A stretch of DNA of 64,000 nucleotides from Halobacteriales archaeon QS_4_62_28 (GCA_003021685.1 PXRO01000050.1:1-64000); one strand, 5' to 3'. Shown: positions 26,683 to 35,977, numbered from the stretch's first letter. The notes: generated by a model from the sequence alone, not told the origin. Numbers and translations: made by a program.

Positions 26683-27330
26683 ATGATGGAACAACCAAAT
26701 CGTCGCTCGGTTATAAAAACAGTCGGGGTCATGGGGGTTGGTGGACTATTTGGCTGTATGGGTCGCGATAGGAAAGGTTCAAGATCTACGATCTCCCCAT
26801 CGGAACCGGATCACTCAGCAACTAACACAAGTGTTGAGACGACCGCTCGTCCTGGGGAATGTGACTTAGATTACGAGCGCGTCAATGCGTACACAGACTA
26901 TACGACGCTAGCGGAACAGTTGAACGGGTTTGTTCTAAAGCGAAGTAAGGCCTCAGTACAACAAGGCGAAACTATATCATTTCATTTAACAAATGAATCC
27001 GACGAGGAGAAGAACACCGGCAACAACTCAAAATATGATATTCAACACCGTACTGACGATGGTTGGCAGTCGATCTTCTGGAAGCAATCTGACAATTTAG
27101 TAATGTGCGAGGATGATGCCATCCTCCATCCACCCGAGGAGGGATTCATCTGGGTGTTTACCGTGACTCGTGACGCTCTCTCCCGAGAGATAGAGCACGG
27201 TTCGGGCCATCTCGAAGTCTGCACGCCACTCCTCTCTGGTTTGTACCGGTTCGTTTTCCATGGTGAAACAAAGCACGGGGAGAACAATCAGACAACCGTT
27301 CTGGGAATCGAATTTAGCATCAAAAACTGA
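26683..27330 (+). CDS. Small Tat-exported lipoprotein, unknown function
   Basis: 215 residues. NRRSVIKTVGVMGVGGLFGC is a Tat signal ending in a lipobox Cys, followed by a Ser/Thr linker and one beta-rich domain of about 150 residues (VQQGETISFHLTNES... to GLYRFVFHGE). The domain shares order and spacing with part of the divergent lipoprotein (SLVEFEVVNHTHEV...GVYAVVAGYG), including two Cys. G+C and codon use are clearly lower than neighbours, with Asn/Lys-rich stretches, which suggests acquisition from another source. The 234-bp divergent promoter region lies between them. Confidence 0.7.
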   Translation: MMEQPNRRSVIKTVGVMGVGGLFGCMGRDRKGSRSTISPSEPDHSATNTSVETTARPGECDLDYERVNAYTDYTTLAEQLNGFVLKRSKASVQQGETISFHLTNESDEEKNTGNNSKYDIQHRTDDGWQSIFWKQSDNLVMCEDDAILHPPEEGFIWVFTVTRDALSREIEHGSGHLEVCTPLLSGLYRFVFHGETKHGENNQTTVLGIEFSIKN

Positions 27331-28048
27331 AAAGAGACCGCAAGCGGTACTAGATTAACCCGTAATATATGTTAAAAAGAATTGTACTGGACGGTTTTAG
27401 TTACACGAGTCGCCATCGGCCTCCGAAGCGGAGATATGTTACAGAGAGGTTCAGGTTGGTTTCAGTTCATTGGTACTAGACAGTATCGACTGGTCGACCC
27501 TGCGACTTCAGTATAGTCGGACTTTCCGGACAAAGTTCCTCCGCTGCGGAGTCTTGGTCAGCGATCTCGCCGAATCGGTTCGACGGCACTGACCGATCAC
27601 TCTGTCCCGACCGATGGCGGCAGAATACCGACGGCAAAAGCCCTGTTTGGCGCTCACAGCCACGTGCCTGAATTGATGATGCAGTTATCATTGCTATTTG
27701 AACGTTTCTTCTTCTCTTCTGTCTTTTCTAAATTTATCGAGGGTTGAGCTACGGGAAATGGATGTGATAATGGTAAGACGGAGCCCTGCGTAAACCCTAC
27801 CGGACGCTCGCCTGGATAACAGGGGAACCGGCGAGTCCGACGAACTGGAGATAGCCGAGTTGCTGGACGACACCGCTCCGCCACTGCTCGTTGTCGAAGA
27901 ACCGTTCAACGACAATGTGAGTGATACTGTTTGTCGTCTGTATCTTGCCTACGAGGGCGGAATAGATTATGACTGTTTAGAACGGATTCGCATAGGATTC
28001 GGGGAGATATCTCCACCACTTATACCAGTCGCGGTCGACCGGGTCCGT
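27331..28048. other. Long non-coding region before xylose dehydrogenase
   Basis: 718 bp without a convincing gene. The first half is A+T-rich near 27330-27400. From about 27800 a plus-strand frame continuous with the dehydrogenase (ESDELEIAELLDDTAPPLLV) has coding-like acidic composition and could be the tail of a lost gene. It has no start and no known relative. The promoter and a palindrome lie at 28003-28024. Confidence 0.45.
28003..28024 (+). promoter_or_regulatory. 12-bp palindrome and TATA box of the xylose dehydrogenase
   Basis: GGAGATATCTCC (28003-28014) is a perfect palindrome lying just before an ACTTATA box (28018-28024), itself about 25-31 nt before the ATG at 28049. A dimeric factor bound immediately upstream of the BRE/TATA would fit activation rather than repression. 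In Haloferax the pentose genes are activated by the IclR-type XacR, and an IclR-family gene lies at 51791 in this window. Confidence 0.5.
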
Positions 28049-29122
28049 ATGGAACTCGACGAGTATTTCGACGACTTCCTGCGTCGCGACTGGCAAGAGT
28101 CCGAGTCCGGGAACGTTCGGTTCGCGATGATCGGTCTCGGCTGGTGGACCCGGGACTATGCCATCCCGGCGACGAAGCAGTCTGCCCTCTGTGAGACGAC
28201 GGCAGTCGTGAGTTCCACCACCGAAAAGGCCGAGGACTTCGCGTCTGATTTCGATAGCATCGAAGCCGCGATGACCTACGACGAGTTCAAGGACGGGGCA
28301 CACACCGACGCCTACGACGCCGTCTACGTCGGCACGCCCAATTCCCTGCACCTGGAATACGTCGAGGCCGCCGCCGAACACGGGAAAGACGTACTCTGTG
28401 AGAAACCGATGGAGGCCGGCGTCGAACGCTCCGAGCAAGTAGTCGAGGCCGCCACGGACATCACGCTGATGATCGCCTACCGGATGCAGACCGACCCCGC
28501 AGTACAGCGGATACGCGACCTAGTCGCCGACGGGTTCATCGGCGAACCGACCCACGTCCACGGCCACATGTCCCAGCCACTGCTGGAGATGATTCCGGAC
28601 CCTGACCAGTGGCGACTCGACCCGGAGTACGCCGGTGCCGGCGCGTCGATCACCGACCTTGGCGTCTATCCGATCAACACGGCCCGGTTCGTGCTGGACC
28701 GCGAACCGGTCGCCGTCCAGTCGGCGATGTACGCCGGCAGCGAGGGCTTCGAAGACGTACCTGACGAACGCGCCGCAGCGACCATCGTCTACGAAGACGA
28801 CGTACTGGCATCAATTTCGGCCAGCCAGAACAGCTACAAGTCGGGCTTCCTCCGGATCACTGGGACCGAGGGCGAAATCGAACTCGAACCGGCCTTCCTC
28901 AAACCGTCCGGCCTGCGGCTCTCTCGCGACGGCCTGGACACGACCTACGACCTGCCGGAACTAAACCAGGCACGCCAGATGCAAGAGGAGTTCGACTACT
29001 TCAGCGACTGTCTTCTCTCGGACCGCAGCCCGCTCCCCGACGGCGAACACGGCCTCGTCGATATGAACGTGATCGAAGCGGCCGTCGAATCAGCCGAAAC
29101 CGGCGAACGCGTCGAACTGTAG
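28049..29122 (+). CDS. gfo6: D-xylose 1-dehydrogenase (NADP+), Gfo/Idh/MocA family
   Basis: 357 residues. The ATG at 28049 was chosen because ELDEYFDDFLRRDWQES matches the start of haloarchaeal xylose dehydrogenases. A frame open to 27860 has no support. The Rossmann motif is MIGLGWWTRDYAIPA, and the CEKPM motif (LCEKPMEAG) supplies the conserved catalytic Lys region. It oxidises D-xylose (and often L-arabinose) to the lactone, the first step of the oxidative pentose pathway. The next enzyme type, a xylonate dehydratase, is encoded at 56938. A leaderless promoter with an upstream palindrome precedes it. Confidence 0.9.
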   Translation: MELDEYFDDFLRRDWQESESGNVRFAMIGLGWWTRDYAIPATKQSALCETTAVVSSTTEKAEDFASDFDSIEAAMTYDEFKDGAHTDAYDAVYVGTPNSLHLEYVEAAAEHGKDVLCEKPMEAGVERSEQVVEAATDITLMIAYRMQTDPAVQRIRDLVADGFIGEPTHVHGHMSQPLLEMIPDPDQWRLDPEYAGAGASITDLGVYPINTARFVLDREPVAVQSAMYAGSEGFEDVPDERAAATIVYEDDVLASISASQNSYKSGFLRITGTEGEIELEPAFLKPSGLRLSRDGLDTTYDLPELNQARQMQEEFDYFSDCLLSDRSPLPDGEHGLVDMNVIEAAVESAETGERVEL

Positions 29123-29137
29123 GGGCCTGATCGGATG

Positions 29138-31525
29138 CTACTCGGTCGACCGGACGAACAGCGCTGCCTGACTGTCGGCGAGGGTAACCGGGTCACTTGG
29201 GTCGGCCACGTCGAGGCCGGGCGACGCGAGAGCGACCGACCAGCCACGCTCGTCCACGTCGACTAACTCCGTCGGCGTGACCGTTTCCTCGATGCCTTCC
29301 ATCGTCGCGACGAAGAGGAGTTCCTCGCTCTCGTCGGGCGCGGTCCGGTACCCGTAGTACAGCACCGTCCCGTCAGTCGGGGAGACGTAATCGAGATGAT
29401 CGTCGTCCGTGAAATCCGTCGTCACCCACTCGTGGTCGTGACGGAACTGCCGGACAGCCAGGTCGAAGGCCGTCCGGTCGTCGTCCTGAACGTCCGTCCA
29501 GTGCGAGAGCGTCGCGAAGTCGGCCACGTCGCGCATCCAGTCCCGACCGAGGTGTTCGAGGTCATCGACCGAGAGGTCGTCACCGATTGGCGTCCCTGCA
29601 GTCGAGAGAAGTGTCGCCATCGATTCTTTGTCGTAGTCGGCCATACTGACAGCGTCGTCGAGGCGTGCGAGGAAACGACTCAGTTCCGCGCTGCTCTCGA
29701 AGCCCCACCCCGTGAGTCGCGAAAAGAACCGGTCGTCTGCGAACGCAGGTTCGCGAATTTGCCACTCGGGGAAGTTCCGCTCGTCGGCGAGGACTTTCAG
29801 GTTCCAGACCGCGTCGGTGTCGCGGAAGAACCCCCACGGCGCGCGCATGTTGGCGTGGGTGAAATCCATCGGACAGCCGGGCATGAAGCCGTGGAACAGG
29901 ATCGTCGAGGCCGGATTGTTGTAGGCCCGTTCGAGTTGCTCGGGGCGACTGTCGCCGAGGTAGCGGTTGATCTGTGGCTGGCTGAAGGGCGGGTCAGGTT
30001 CGAGTTGGGTCCCTCGCCGAATGGTGTCGTGGTTCGCGACGCCCGAGATCCAGTTTCCACCCATATCGGCGACCTCACGGACGCGCCACCACTTCGTCGC
30101 CCAGAACGTCTGGAGTGCGGGCGTGTTGTGGGCGAAGGTGACCGGTCCCCACTGGTAGGCGTGGGGATGGTGCTCGATGAGCGTCCGGTAGGTCGAGGCC
30201 AGTTCCCAGTCCGACCGTGGCCACGGGCGGCCGTCTTCGTAGATCATCCAAGGGCGGTACTCGACGCCGGCCACCTCCTGTGTGATCCGGTCCATCTCGG
30301 CGAGGTACTCGTCGTCGTGACGCTCCTCCTCGGCCTCGGGGTCCCAGTTCGTGAAGTCCTGTGCGCCGTCGACGCGGATACCGTCCGCACCGAAGTTCAT
30401 CTTCCGGCGCTGGAGTTCGAGCAGGCCCGCCCGGACGATTGGTTGCGTGTAATCGAGTTCCTGTCCGTACATCCCGGGCCCGGCGAACCACTCGTCGTTG
30501 AGGAGGGGGAGCGCGCCGTTGTCGGCGTGACCCAGCGCGATATCGAAAACTACCTTGATCGGGTTGGGCAAGGTGTGCAGCGTCGCGATGAAATCGACCA
30601 GTTCGTCCGGCCGACGGCTCTCCAGTATCGCGGCATTGACAGTCCCGAATCCGGCGATGACGATGTCGTACCCCCAGTTGATCATGTCCGGGTGTCGGAT
30701 CGTCACCATGAGTTCCTCGTCACTGGCGGTCTGGGGGAGCCAGTAGCCCAGTTCGTCTTCGTTCTGGGTGATCGGTGCGACCGGCATCAACTGGACGGCG
30801 TCGTAGCCAGTGAAGTTCCGCTCTGCTGGCGTCAGCTGCTCGCCCGCACGCCGCTTGCGCCCGATCTCCTCGAACCGTCGCGTCAGTCCGGCTAGCGTCC
30901 CAGATCCGGTCGCCGTTCCGGGATGAATCTCTAGCATACTCGTCGCCGGTTCGAAGCGCGGCAGGCCGTCGTCCTCGTGAGCGTGTGGCACGACCCCATC
31001 GGTTTCGAGCGCCTGGAAATATGCCCTGTCGTCGCGTTGCTCGTCGAGGCGGTCCATATCGTACAGTTCCGGGGGACCGTACGCACCGAACGGGAGTGAA
31101 TCGGCGAACGGATCGGTTATCGTCTCGCGTCTGCCGTCCTGCTCGTAACTGAGTCGATAGAGCGTCCCCAGTTGCTCGCGTGTGCCCGGTCTGGGGCCGT
31201 TGACGGCCGCCCACGTGAATTCGCCGTCGCGACGCGTCTCGACGAACTGTCGGTCGAAGGAAATCGTCTCCTCGGGAGCGGTCAAATCGACCGGTTCGAT
31301 GGCCGTCAACAGTTCGAGTTTGACCGCGTCAGCCGGCACCCTGTCGACGAGTTCTGGCGTCCAGAACCCGAATTCGGCGTGGCCGTCCCGCCAATGCGCG
31401 CCGAGCCGTGTCGTGATTTCTCTGGCCGCCTCGAACCGGTCTTCGTGACGGTCGAGGTGGCCACGCTGCCAGTCACGGAGTGCTTCAGTCGCATCGGGGA
31501 GCGTCGTACAGGGTCGCATTCTCAT
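29138..31525 (-). CDS. gghA: Glucosylglycerol-hydrolase-like GH13 enzyme
   Basis: 795 residues. An N-terminal beta domain (to about 200) is followed by a TIM-barrel with alpha-amylase-type motifs: FGADGIRVDGAQDF (nucleophile Asp), WMIYEDGRPWP (acid Glu) and GVANHDTIRRG (region IV His-Asp). Long insertions such as TGYDAVQLMPVAPITQNEDE match the glucosylglycerol hydrolase family found in cyanobacteria and haloarchaea. It has no signal peptide, so it acts in the cytoplasm, probably on compatible-solute-type glucosides. Substrate is inferred from family. It is convergent with xylose dehydrogenase, with a 15-bp gap. Confidence 0.8.
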   Translation of the reverse strand: MRMRPCTTLPDATEALRDWQRGHLDRHEDRFEAAREITTRLGAHWRDGHAEFGFWTPELVDRVPADAVKLELLTAIEPVDLTAPEETISFDRQFVETRRDGEFTWAAVNGPRPGTREQLGTLYRLSYEQDGRRETITDPFADSLPFGAYGPPELYDMDRLDEQRDDRAYFQALETDGVVPHAHEDDGLPRFEPATSMLEIHPGTATGSGTLAGLTRRFEEIGRKRRAGEQLTPAERNFTGYDAVQLMPVAPITQNEDELGYWLPQTASDEELMVTIRHPDMINWGYDIVIAGFGTVNAAILESRRPDELVDFIATLHTLPNPIKVVFDIALGHADNGALPLLNDEWFAGPGMYGQELDYTQPIVRAGLLELQRRKMNFGADGIRVDGAQDFTNWDPEAEEERHDDEYLAEMDRITQEVAGVEYRPWMIYEDGRPWPRSDWELASTYRTLIEHHPHAYQWGPVTFAHNTPALQTFWATKWWRVREVADMGGNWISGVANHDTIRRGTQLEPDPPFSQPQINRYLGDSRPEQLERAYNNPASTILFHGFMPGCPMDFTHANMRAPWGFFRDTDAVWNLKVLADERNFPEWQIREPAFADDRFFSRLTGWGFESSAELSRFLARLDDAVSMADYDKESMATLLSTAGTPIGDDLSVDDLEHLGRDWMRDVADFATLSHWTDVQDDDRTAFDLAVRQFRHDHEWVTTDFTDDDHLDYVSPTDGTVLYYGYRTAPDESEELLFVATMEGIEETVTPTELVDVDERGWSVALASPGLDVADPSDPVTLADSQAALFVRSTE

Positions 31526-31831
31526 CAGTCCTCACTCCAGCGCTATCGGACGACCAGTAGTACTGGTGCTCGTAACCGGTGGGGCTGTTCGTGTCAGTGT
31601 TCGAACCACGGGACGTCGTGCTGGGCCTGAAATGTTCATACCACACACTGTCACCCAGTTCCATATCAGTGTTTTCCAGAGAGGTACAACAGCTGTGATA
31701 TACACTGATTCCCGTCGGCACCGTTCGATCTCTCGGTCTCGACCCCGGGAACGAGAGGCAGTTTCTTCGGGTGATATCGGCACAAGTGTTAATATCGTCT
31801 CAGTGCGATACGCACAAAGAGTGTCTGCTCG
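31526..31831. other. Divergent promoter region, gghA / dnaJ-like
   Basis: 306 bp with no credible gene. A TTAATAT box at about 31790 could drive the J-domain gene with a short leader. I see no clear repeat. Confidence 0.4.
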
Positions 31832-32758
31832 ATGACAGAGACGTTCTACGACGTGCTCGACGTGTCACCCGACGCCTCACAGAGTGACATCGAGACCGCG
31901 TACCGCGAGCGGATCAAGGAGACCCATCCGGACCTCAACGACGACGAGGACGCCGACGTGGTGACACAGCAAGTTATCGAGGCACGCGACGTGCTGACCG
32001 ACGAAAAAGAACGCGCTCAGTACGACGACGTTGGCCACGCCGCGTACGTGGGTGACGACGCGGGCAGCGACACCACGGCGGATGCCAGCGATAGCACGGC
32101 CGCTTCCAGAGCGGCTAGCGCAGCAGGGTGGGGTGATTCGGACGCCAGTGGTCCGAGCGAGTCGACTGCCAGCGGGACCACTGCTGGACCATACGAGCGC
32201 AGACAACGAGAGCGAACCGCGAGCGAGCGGGTGCGACAGGAACGCAGCAAGCAGACGGAGGCCGGCGACACCAGTGCCGGGAGCGATCCGACGACCGACG
32301 GCGGGACATCGAGTGCCAGCGGGGCCACGGCATCGTCGAATCGGCGCACGGGCCAGAACTACGGCACGACGACGTGGAACTCGAATGGCGGGTACAGCGT
32401 TCGCCAGGACGTCGGTCCTAGCCGTCACCCGCTCCGACAGTTTCTCTCGGGGGTCTCGGCGTCGCTCGCGGTCAGTACGTTCGTTCTCTACCCGGTAATG
32501 GTCTTTGCGACGTTCTTTCCACCCTTCCCGGTCGTCGTCAACGTCACCGTCGGCCTGTGTACGCTCTTTCTGATCGGCTACCTGCAGTCCCAGCCCTCGG
32601 TCGGTATCGTCGTCTTTGGCGGGTGGAGCCTGCTCGTTCCACTGGGGCTGATCGCCTTCGGCGTCGGGTTCTCGAGTCTCGTCGGCGTCGTCTCACTCGT
32701 TGGCGTCGTAATGCCGCTGTGTTTCTCCCTGCTGACTCACTCGATGGTCCGCCTATAA
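31832..32758 (+). CDS. Membrane-anchored J-domain protein
   Basis: 308 residues. The N-terminal J domain (TETFYDVLDVSPDASQSDIE) has the intact HPD motif (KETHPDLND) that stimulates Hsp70/DnaK. A Ser/Thr/Asp-rich linker covers about 70-195. About four hydrophobic helices fill residues 205-305. The G/F and zinc-finger regions of true DnaJ are absent, so this is a class III co-chaperone recruiting DnaK to the membrane. This layout is common in haloarchaea. Its specific client is unknown. It is convergent with menD, with a 25-bp gap. Confidence 0.85.
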   Translation: MTETFYDVLDVSPDASQSDIETAYRERIKETHPDLNDDEDADVVTQQVIEARDVLTDEKERAQYDDVGHAAYVGDDAGSDTTADASDSTAASRAASAAGWGDSDASGPSESTASGTTAGPYERRQRERTASERVRQERSKQTEAGDTSAGSDPTTDGGTSSASGATASSNRRTGQNYGTTTWNSNGGYSVRQDVGPSRHPLRQFLSGVSASLAVSTFVLYPVMVFATFFPPFPVVVNVTVGLCTLFLIGYLQSQPSVGIVVFGGWSLLVPLGLIAFGVGFSSLVGVVSLVGVVMPLCFSLLTHSMVRL

Positions 32759-32783
32759 CGAGACGGCCGACCGTCGTCTGGGG

Positions 32784-34526
32784 CTATATCTCCTCGCGCA
32801 CACGCTTGTGGACCTGTTCCCTGTGCCGGTGACTTCGCTCGCTGTCGAACTGGCATTCGAGGATCTGTGTCCCGTCGCTGGCGATGGAGTCAGACAGCGT
32901 CGATTCGAGCGCGTCTCTGTCGGGAATGGGTCGATACTCCAAGTCGTACAGCGCCGCCGTCGGTTCGAAATCGAGACCGTGTGGAGTGCGGAACTGCTCG
33001 GTAAAGGGCGGGTCGAAGGACTCGATGGGGAGTTTGTGGAAGATACCGCCGCCGTCGTTGTTCACGAGGACGATTGTCGCGTCCACGTCACAGCGTCCGA
33101 CCGCCAGCAGGCCGTTCATGTCGTGGTAATACGCCAGGTCACCGGTCAGGAGAACGAGCGGATCCTCGGTCCCGCTCCCGGCCCCGAGTGCCGTGGAAGT
33201 GATTCCGTCGATACCGCTGGCCCCGCGATTGCCGAGGACGGTTACGTCACGGTCGTGTGGCTTCCCGAACCGGTCGAGGTCCCGCACCGGCATGCTGTTG
33301 GAGACGAACAGGGTCGCCGGGTCCGGCAGTGACTGAGCGACCGTTGCCGCCACGCTCCCTTCGAAGAACTGCGTCTCGTGGCCGGACTCGACGATGTCCC
33401 AGTACGTCGCTTCCGCTCGCTCGAATCGCTCGGCCCAGGCCGTCGGTGTCTCGTCGAGTCGGCCAGCGAGGTCCTCGGCCAGTCGGGTCGGATCGGTGAC
33501 GAGCAGATCACTCGCGGTGAATTCGGCCTCCCGCCACTCCCCCGCCGGGTCGACGACGAACTGCCGTCCGTCGCTGTGTGCGAGCCATGTGCGGAGCGTC
33601 TTCGATGTCGGCGACGCGCCGAACCGGAGGACAACCTCCGGTCCCGGCCACTCGACCCCATCGAGAAAGGAGTCGTAGCCGCCACAGACCGGCCGGTCGG
33701 AGACGTGTGAACCGAATCGATGGCCCGAGAGCGGGTCGGCAAGCACCGGCGCGCCAGTCGCATCGGCCAGTGCCCCGAGCGACGCACGATCCGGGACCGG
33801 CCCGTCCTCGGGACCAGTCACGATCAGGGTCCGGGACTCCTCGATGGCGCGGGCGACCGTCGACAGTGAATCGTCAGACAGCGCCGAAGTTCCCCGCGTC
33901 GTCGTGACCATCGGGCCGTCGCGACCGTCGGTCCCGAGCGGTGCCCGCTCGGCGAGGTCGTCGGGAATAGCACCCTCGACCGGCGTCGGTTCCAGGGGCT
34001 TCGACAGTGGGACGTCGAGGTGGACCGGCCCCGGCGGCGTGCCTGTTGCCGTGGCGACTGCCCGGCAGACGGTCGTCCGAAGCGAGCGGAGGCGTCGCGC
34101 CTCGGGTGCCGGCTCTGGCAGCGTCCGATACTTCCTGACAGCGTCGCCGTATAACTTCTCCTGGTCGATGGTCTGGTTCGCCCCGCTGTCCTGAAGTTCA
34201 CGGGGTCGGTCTGCGGTCAACAGGATCATCGGCACCCGAGACTGGTTGGCCTCGATGACCGCGGGATAGAAGTTCGTTGCCGCCGTCCCGGAGGTGCAGA
34301 TCAGCGGCGTCGGCGTGCCGGTTCGGCGAGCGCGGCCGAGGGCGAAAAACGCCGCCGAGCGCTCGTCTATATGCGAGAAGACGCGAATATCGGAGTGTTC
34401 GGCCACAGCGACGGTCAACGGGGTCGAACGACTCCCCGGTGCGACACACACCGCATCGATCCCACTGGCGACGAGTTCGTCACAGATCGTCTGCCCCCAC
34501 AGGGCGTTCTCGTTGGGTGCAGTCAC
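32784..34526 (-). CDS. menD: SEPHCHC synthase (menaquinone biosynthesis)
   Basis: 580 residues from a GTG at 34526, where TAPNENALWGQTICDELV begins as in MenD. The frame extends to 34604 but that extension is Gly/Arg-rich and unlike the family. ThDP-enzyme landmarks: IDERSAAFFALGRAR near the N-terminus, VSNSMPVRDLDRF, and the ThDP/metal motif LLTGDLAYYHDMNGLLAV with VLVNNDGGGIFHKLP. It joins isochorismate and 2-oxoglutarate in the menaquinone pathway. A 9-bp hairpin (34568-34591) lies in the putative leader. No other men gene is in the window. Confidence 0.95.
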   Translation of the reverse strand: MTAPNENALWGQTICDELVASGIDAVCVAPGSRSTPLTVAVAEHSDIRVFSHIDERSAAFFALGRARRTGTPTPLICTSGTAATNFYPAVIEANQSRVPMILLTADRPRELQDSGANQTIDQEKLYGDAVRKYRTLPEPAPEARRLRSLRTTVCRAVATATGTPPGPVHLDVPLSKPLEPTPVEGAIPDDLAERAPLGTDGRDGPMVTTTRGTSALSDDSLSTVARAIEESRTLIVTGPEDGPVPDRASLGALADATGAPVLADPLSGHRFGSHVSDRPVCGGYDSFLDGVEWPGPEVVLRFGASPTSKTLRTWLAHSDGRQFVVDPAGEWREAEFTASDLLVTDPTRLAEDLAGRLDETPTAWAERFERAEATYWDIVESGHETQFFEGSVAATVAQSLPDPATLFVSNSMPVRDLDRFGKPHDRDVTVLGNRGASGIDGITSTALGAGSGTEDPLVLLTGDLAYYHDMNGLLAVGRCDVDATIVLVNNDGGGIFHKLPIESFDPPFTEQFRTPHGLDFEPTAALYDLEYRPIPDRDALESTLSDSIASDGTQILECQFDSERSHRHREQVHKRVREEI

Positions 34527-34567
34527 GACACCGCCACCCCCTCGTGTACTCGACGGTCGAAGTCGTC

Positions 34568-34591
34568 CCCTGCCGTTCGCATACGGCAGGG
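34568..34591 (-). promoter_or_regulatory. Hairpin just upstream of the menD GTG
   Basis: CCCTGCCGT and ACGGCAGGG are exact complements around a 6-base loop, 42-65 nt upstream of the chosen menD start. If transcribed, it would be a stable 5' leader hairpin. If the frame really starts at 34604, it would be coding. Confidence 0.4.
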
Positions 34592-34732
34592 ATAGGAATG
34601 GCACACCTTTCAGAGTAACTATACAGCCCTCACGATCCGGTTAGAAATCGACGCTCGGTATCACGGCGAAGTTCCAATTGGTGACGCCGTTGCGGAAGGC
34701 TCCGCGTAGCAGATTGATAACAAACTTTGCTA

Positions 34733-34754
34733 AAACTATTCAACAGAATAGTTT
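34733..34754. promoter_or_regulatory. 9-bp inverted repeat between menD and the RHH gene
   Basis: AAACTATTC and GAATAGTTT are perfect complements with an AACA loop, in the A+T-rich divergent region between menD and the small gene at 34881. The size suits a dimeric regulator such as the Lrp-like or RHH proteins encoded nearby. A TTTATATTTT box near 34809 lies on the RHH-gene side. Confidence 0.45.
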
Positions 34755-34880
34755 CCGACATAGGGAGAATTATTTTGGTAGCGAAAACGAGTCTAGCGAG
34801 AACCCAAATTTATATTTTCAAGTTCGGCAACTGGCCCCGTCAGATTTTTATGGAGGTCTGTCGAACCACCGTACGTTCCG

Positions 34881-35096
34881 ATGCCACAGGTAGAGATAAC
34901 GATCCCGGAACACCTCGAAATGCAAATCGCACAGCTCGTCGAGAACGACGAGTTCCTGAACCGCGAGGAAGCAATCGAGGACCTCCTCTCGACCGGGCTG
35001 AAAGCCTACAAAACGAGTGGTCCCATAGACGAGGAGGATGAACCCGGACTCGAAGACGACGGAATGATGGGCCACGACGACGAGTACGTCTTCTAG
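34881..35096 (+). CDS. Small ribbon-helix-helix-like protein
   Basis: 71 residues. Residues 1-45 (PQVEITIPEHLEMQIAQLVE, then NREEAIEDLLSTGLKAY) have the beta-strand/helix/helix pattern of CopG-type DNA-binding domains. A very acidic tail follows (DEEDEPGLEDDG). Proteins of this form are conserved across haloarchaea without a known target. It lies between menD and a UPF0058 gene and is probably transcribed alone, since 86 bp and a new TATA box separate it from the next gene. Confidence 0.7.
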   Translation: MPQVEITIPEHLEMQIAQLVENDEFLNREEAIEDLLSTGLKAYKTSGPIDEEDEPGLEDDGMMGHDDEYVF

Positions 35097-35182
35097 CGAA
35101 TCCTCGCTCAGCAGACGAACCAAACCCTGGTAGCCGTTCACAAGTAATTCTTATACTGTTGGCAGCCGCTACTAGTAGCAAG

Positions 35183-35464
35183 ATGCACAAGGACGAACTT
35201 CTCGAACTCCACGAACAGATGGTGATGATCATGCGCTATTTCCGCGACGACATGGACAGTGTCGACCCCGAACTGTTCGACGCCTACGGCGAACTGGACG
35301 TTCGTCCGTCCGACGTTCACAAGTCCAAGAGCGAGCACAAGCACGCCGTCTTCGTCCTCGGGAACTCGCTCGCAACTGCGATGAGCGAGGACGAATTCTC
35401 CGATGCGGGCCGGGTCGGCAAGCGGATGAAGGAACTCGCAGAGGACGCAGAGAGCAAACTGTAG
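35183..35464 (+). CDS. UPF0058 family protein
   Basis: 93 residues from the ATG at 35183 (MHKDELLELHEQMV). A frame to 35159 adds eight unrelated residues. An all-helical, His/Asp-rich protein of the UPF0058 family, found throughout haloarchaea, with no assigned function. A CTTATACT box about 30 nt upstream gives a near-leaderless transcript. Its stop directly abuts the end of the convergent regulator gene (35464/35465). Confidence 0.85.
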   Translation: MHKDELLELHEQMVMIMRYFRDDMDSVDPELFDAYGELDVRPSDVHKSKSEHKHAVFVLGNSLATAMSEDEFSDAGRVGKRMKELAEDAESKL

Positions 35465-35977
35465 CTACGCTTCGAGTTCGGTGAACATCTCCGGATCGGT
35501 GCGGAACTTCAGGACGTTGTGTATCACCGAGTTGCGGATGTTCTGGACGACATCTCCGTGATCTTTGTAAAACTCGTGAATCCACCGTGATTCTGCCTTT
35601 CTGCTCGGGAACATCATCACCGACTTCCACTGGTACTCGCCGTCCGAGAGGAAGTAGAACATCGTGTGTCGGTCGTCCCTGATCATCTCCATCGCCTCGC
35701 GCCACCCCTCCTCGAAGTGCTCGGGATTGAACTTGAACTCGAAGAGCGCAAAATTGAAATACTCCTCGTTCGGGACGACGGCCTCGCGGAACACACCGTT
35801 CTGGCGCATCTTTCTGATCGACTCGCTGACCGTGACGTGCGAGACAGAGATGTCGTGTTCCGTTTCGAGCAGATCAGCCAGTTCCCGAGACGAGAGTTGT
35901 GGATCGTTTGCCAGCTCTTTGAGAATCAACACGTCCCGTTGCTTGAACTCCCAGTCGGGGGAATCCTCCCGTGTCAT
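35465..35977 (-). CDS. Winged-helix regulator (Lrp/AsnC-like)
   Basis: 170 residues. The N-terminal wHTH (FKQRDVLILKELANDPQLSSR, ELADLLE, HVTVSESIRKMRQNGVF) is like the Lrp/AsnC DNA-binding domain. The remaining ~95 residues (FKFNPEHFEEGWREAMEMI... to NVLKFRTDPEMF) form a haloarchaeal C-terminal domain with aromatic and charged residues that does not follow the RAM ligand-binding pattern closely. Target genes are unknown. TTTATATAT just upstream of the ATG suggests a leaderless transcript. Confidence 0.75.
   Translation of the reverse strand: MTREDSPDWEFKQRDVLILKELANDPQLSSRELADLLETEHDISVSHVTVSESIRKMRQNGVFREAVVPNEEYFNFALFEFKFNPEHFEEGWREAMEMIRDDRHTMFYFLSDGEYQWKSVMMFPSRKAESRWIHEFYKDHGDVVQNIRNSVIHNVLKFRTDPEMFTELEA

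Noticed and set aside
27476-27691. 71-codon minus-strand frame
   Set aside because: Cys/Arg/Ser-rich, no start context and no family. Treated as non-coding.
29396-30895. 499-codon plus-strand frame opposite the GH13 gene
   Set aside because: Antisense to an enzyme with clear catalytic motifs. Val/Arg-rich mirror composition.
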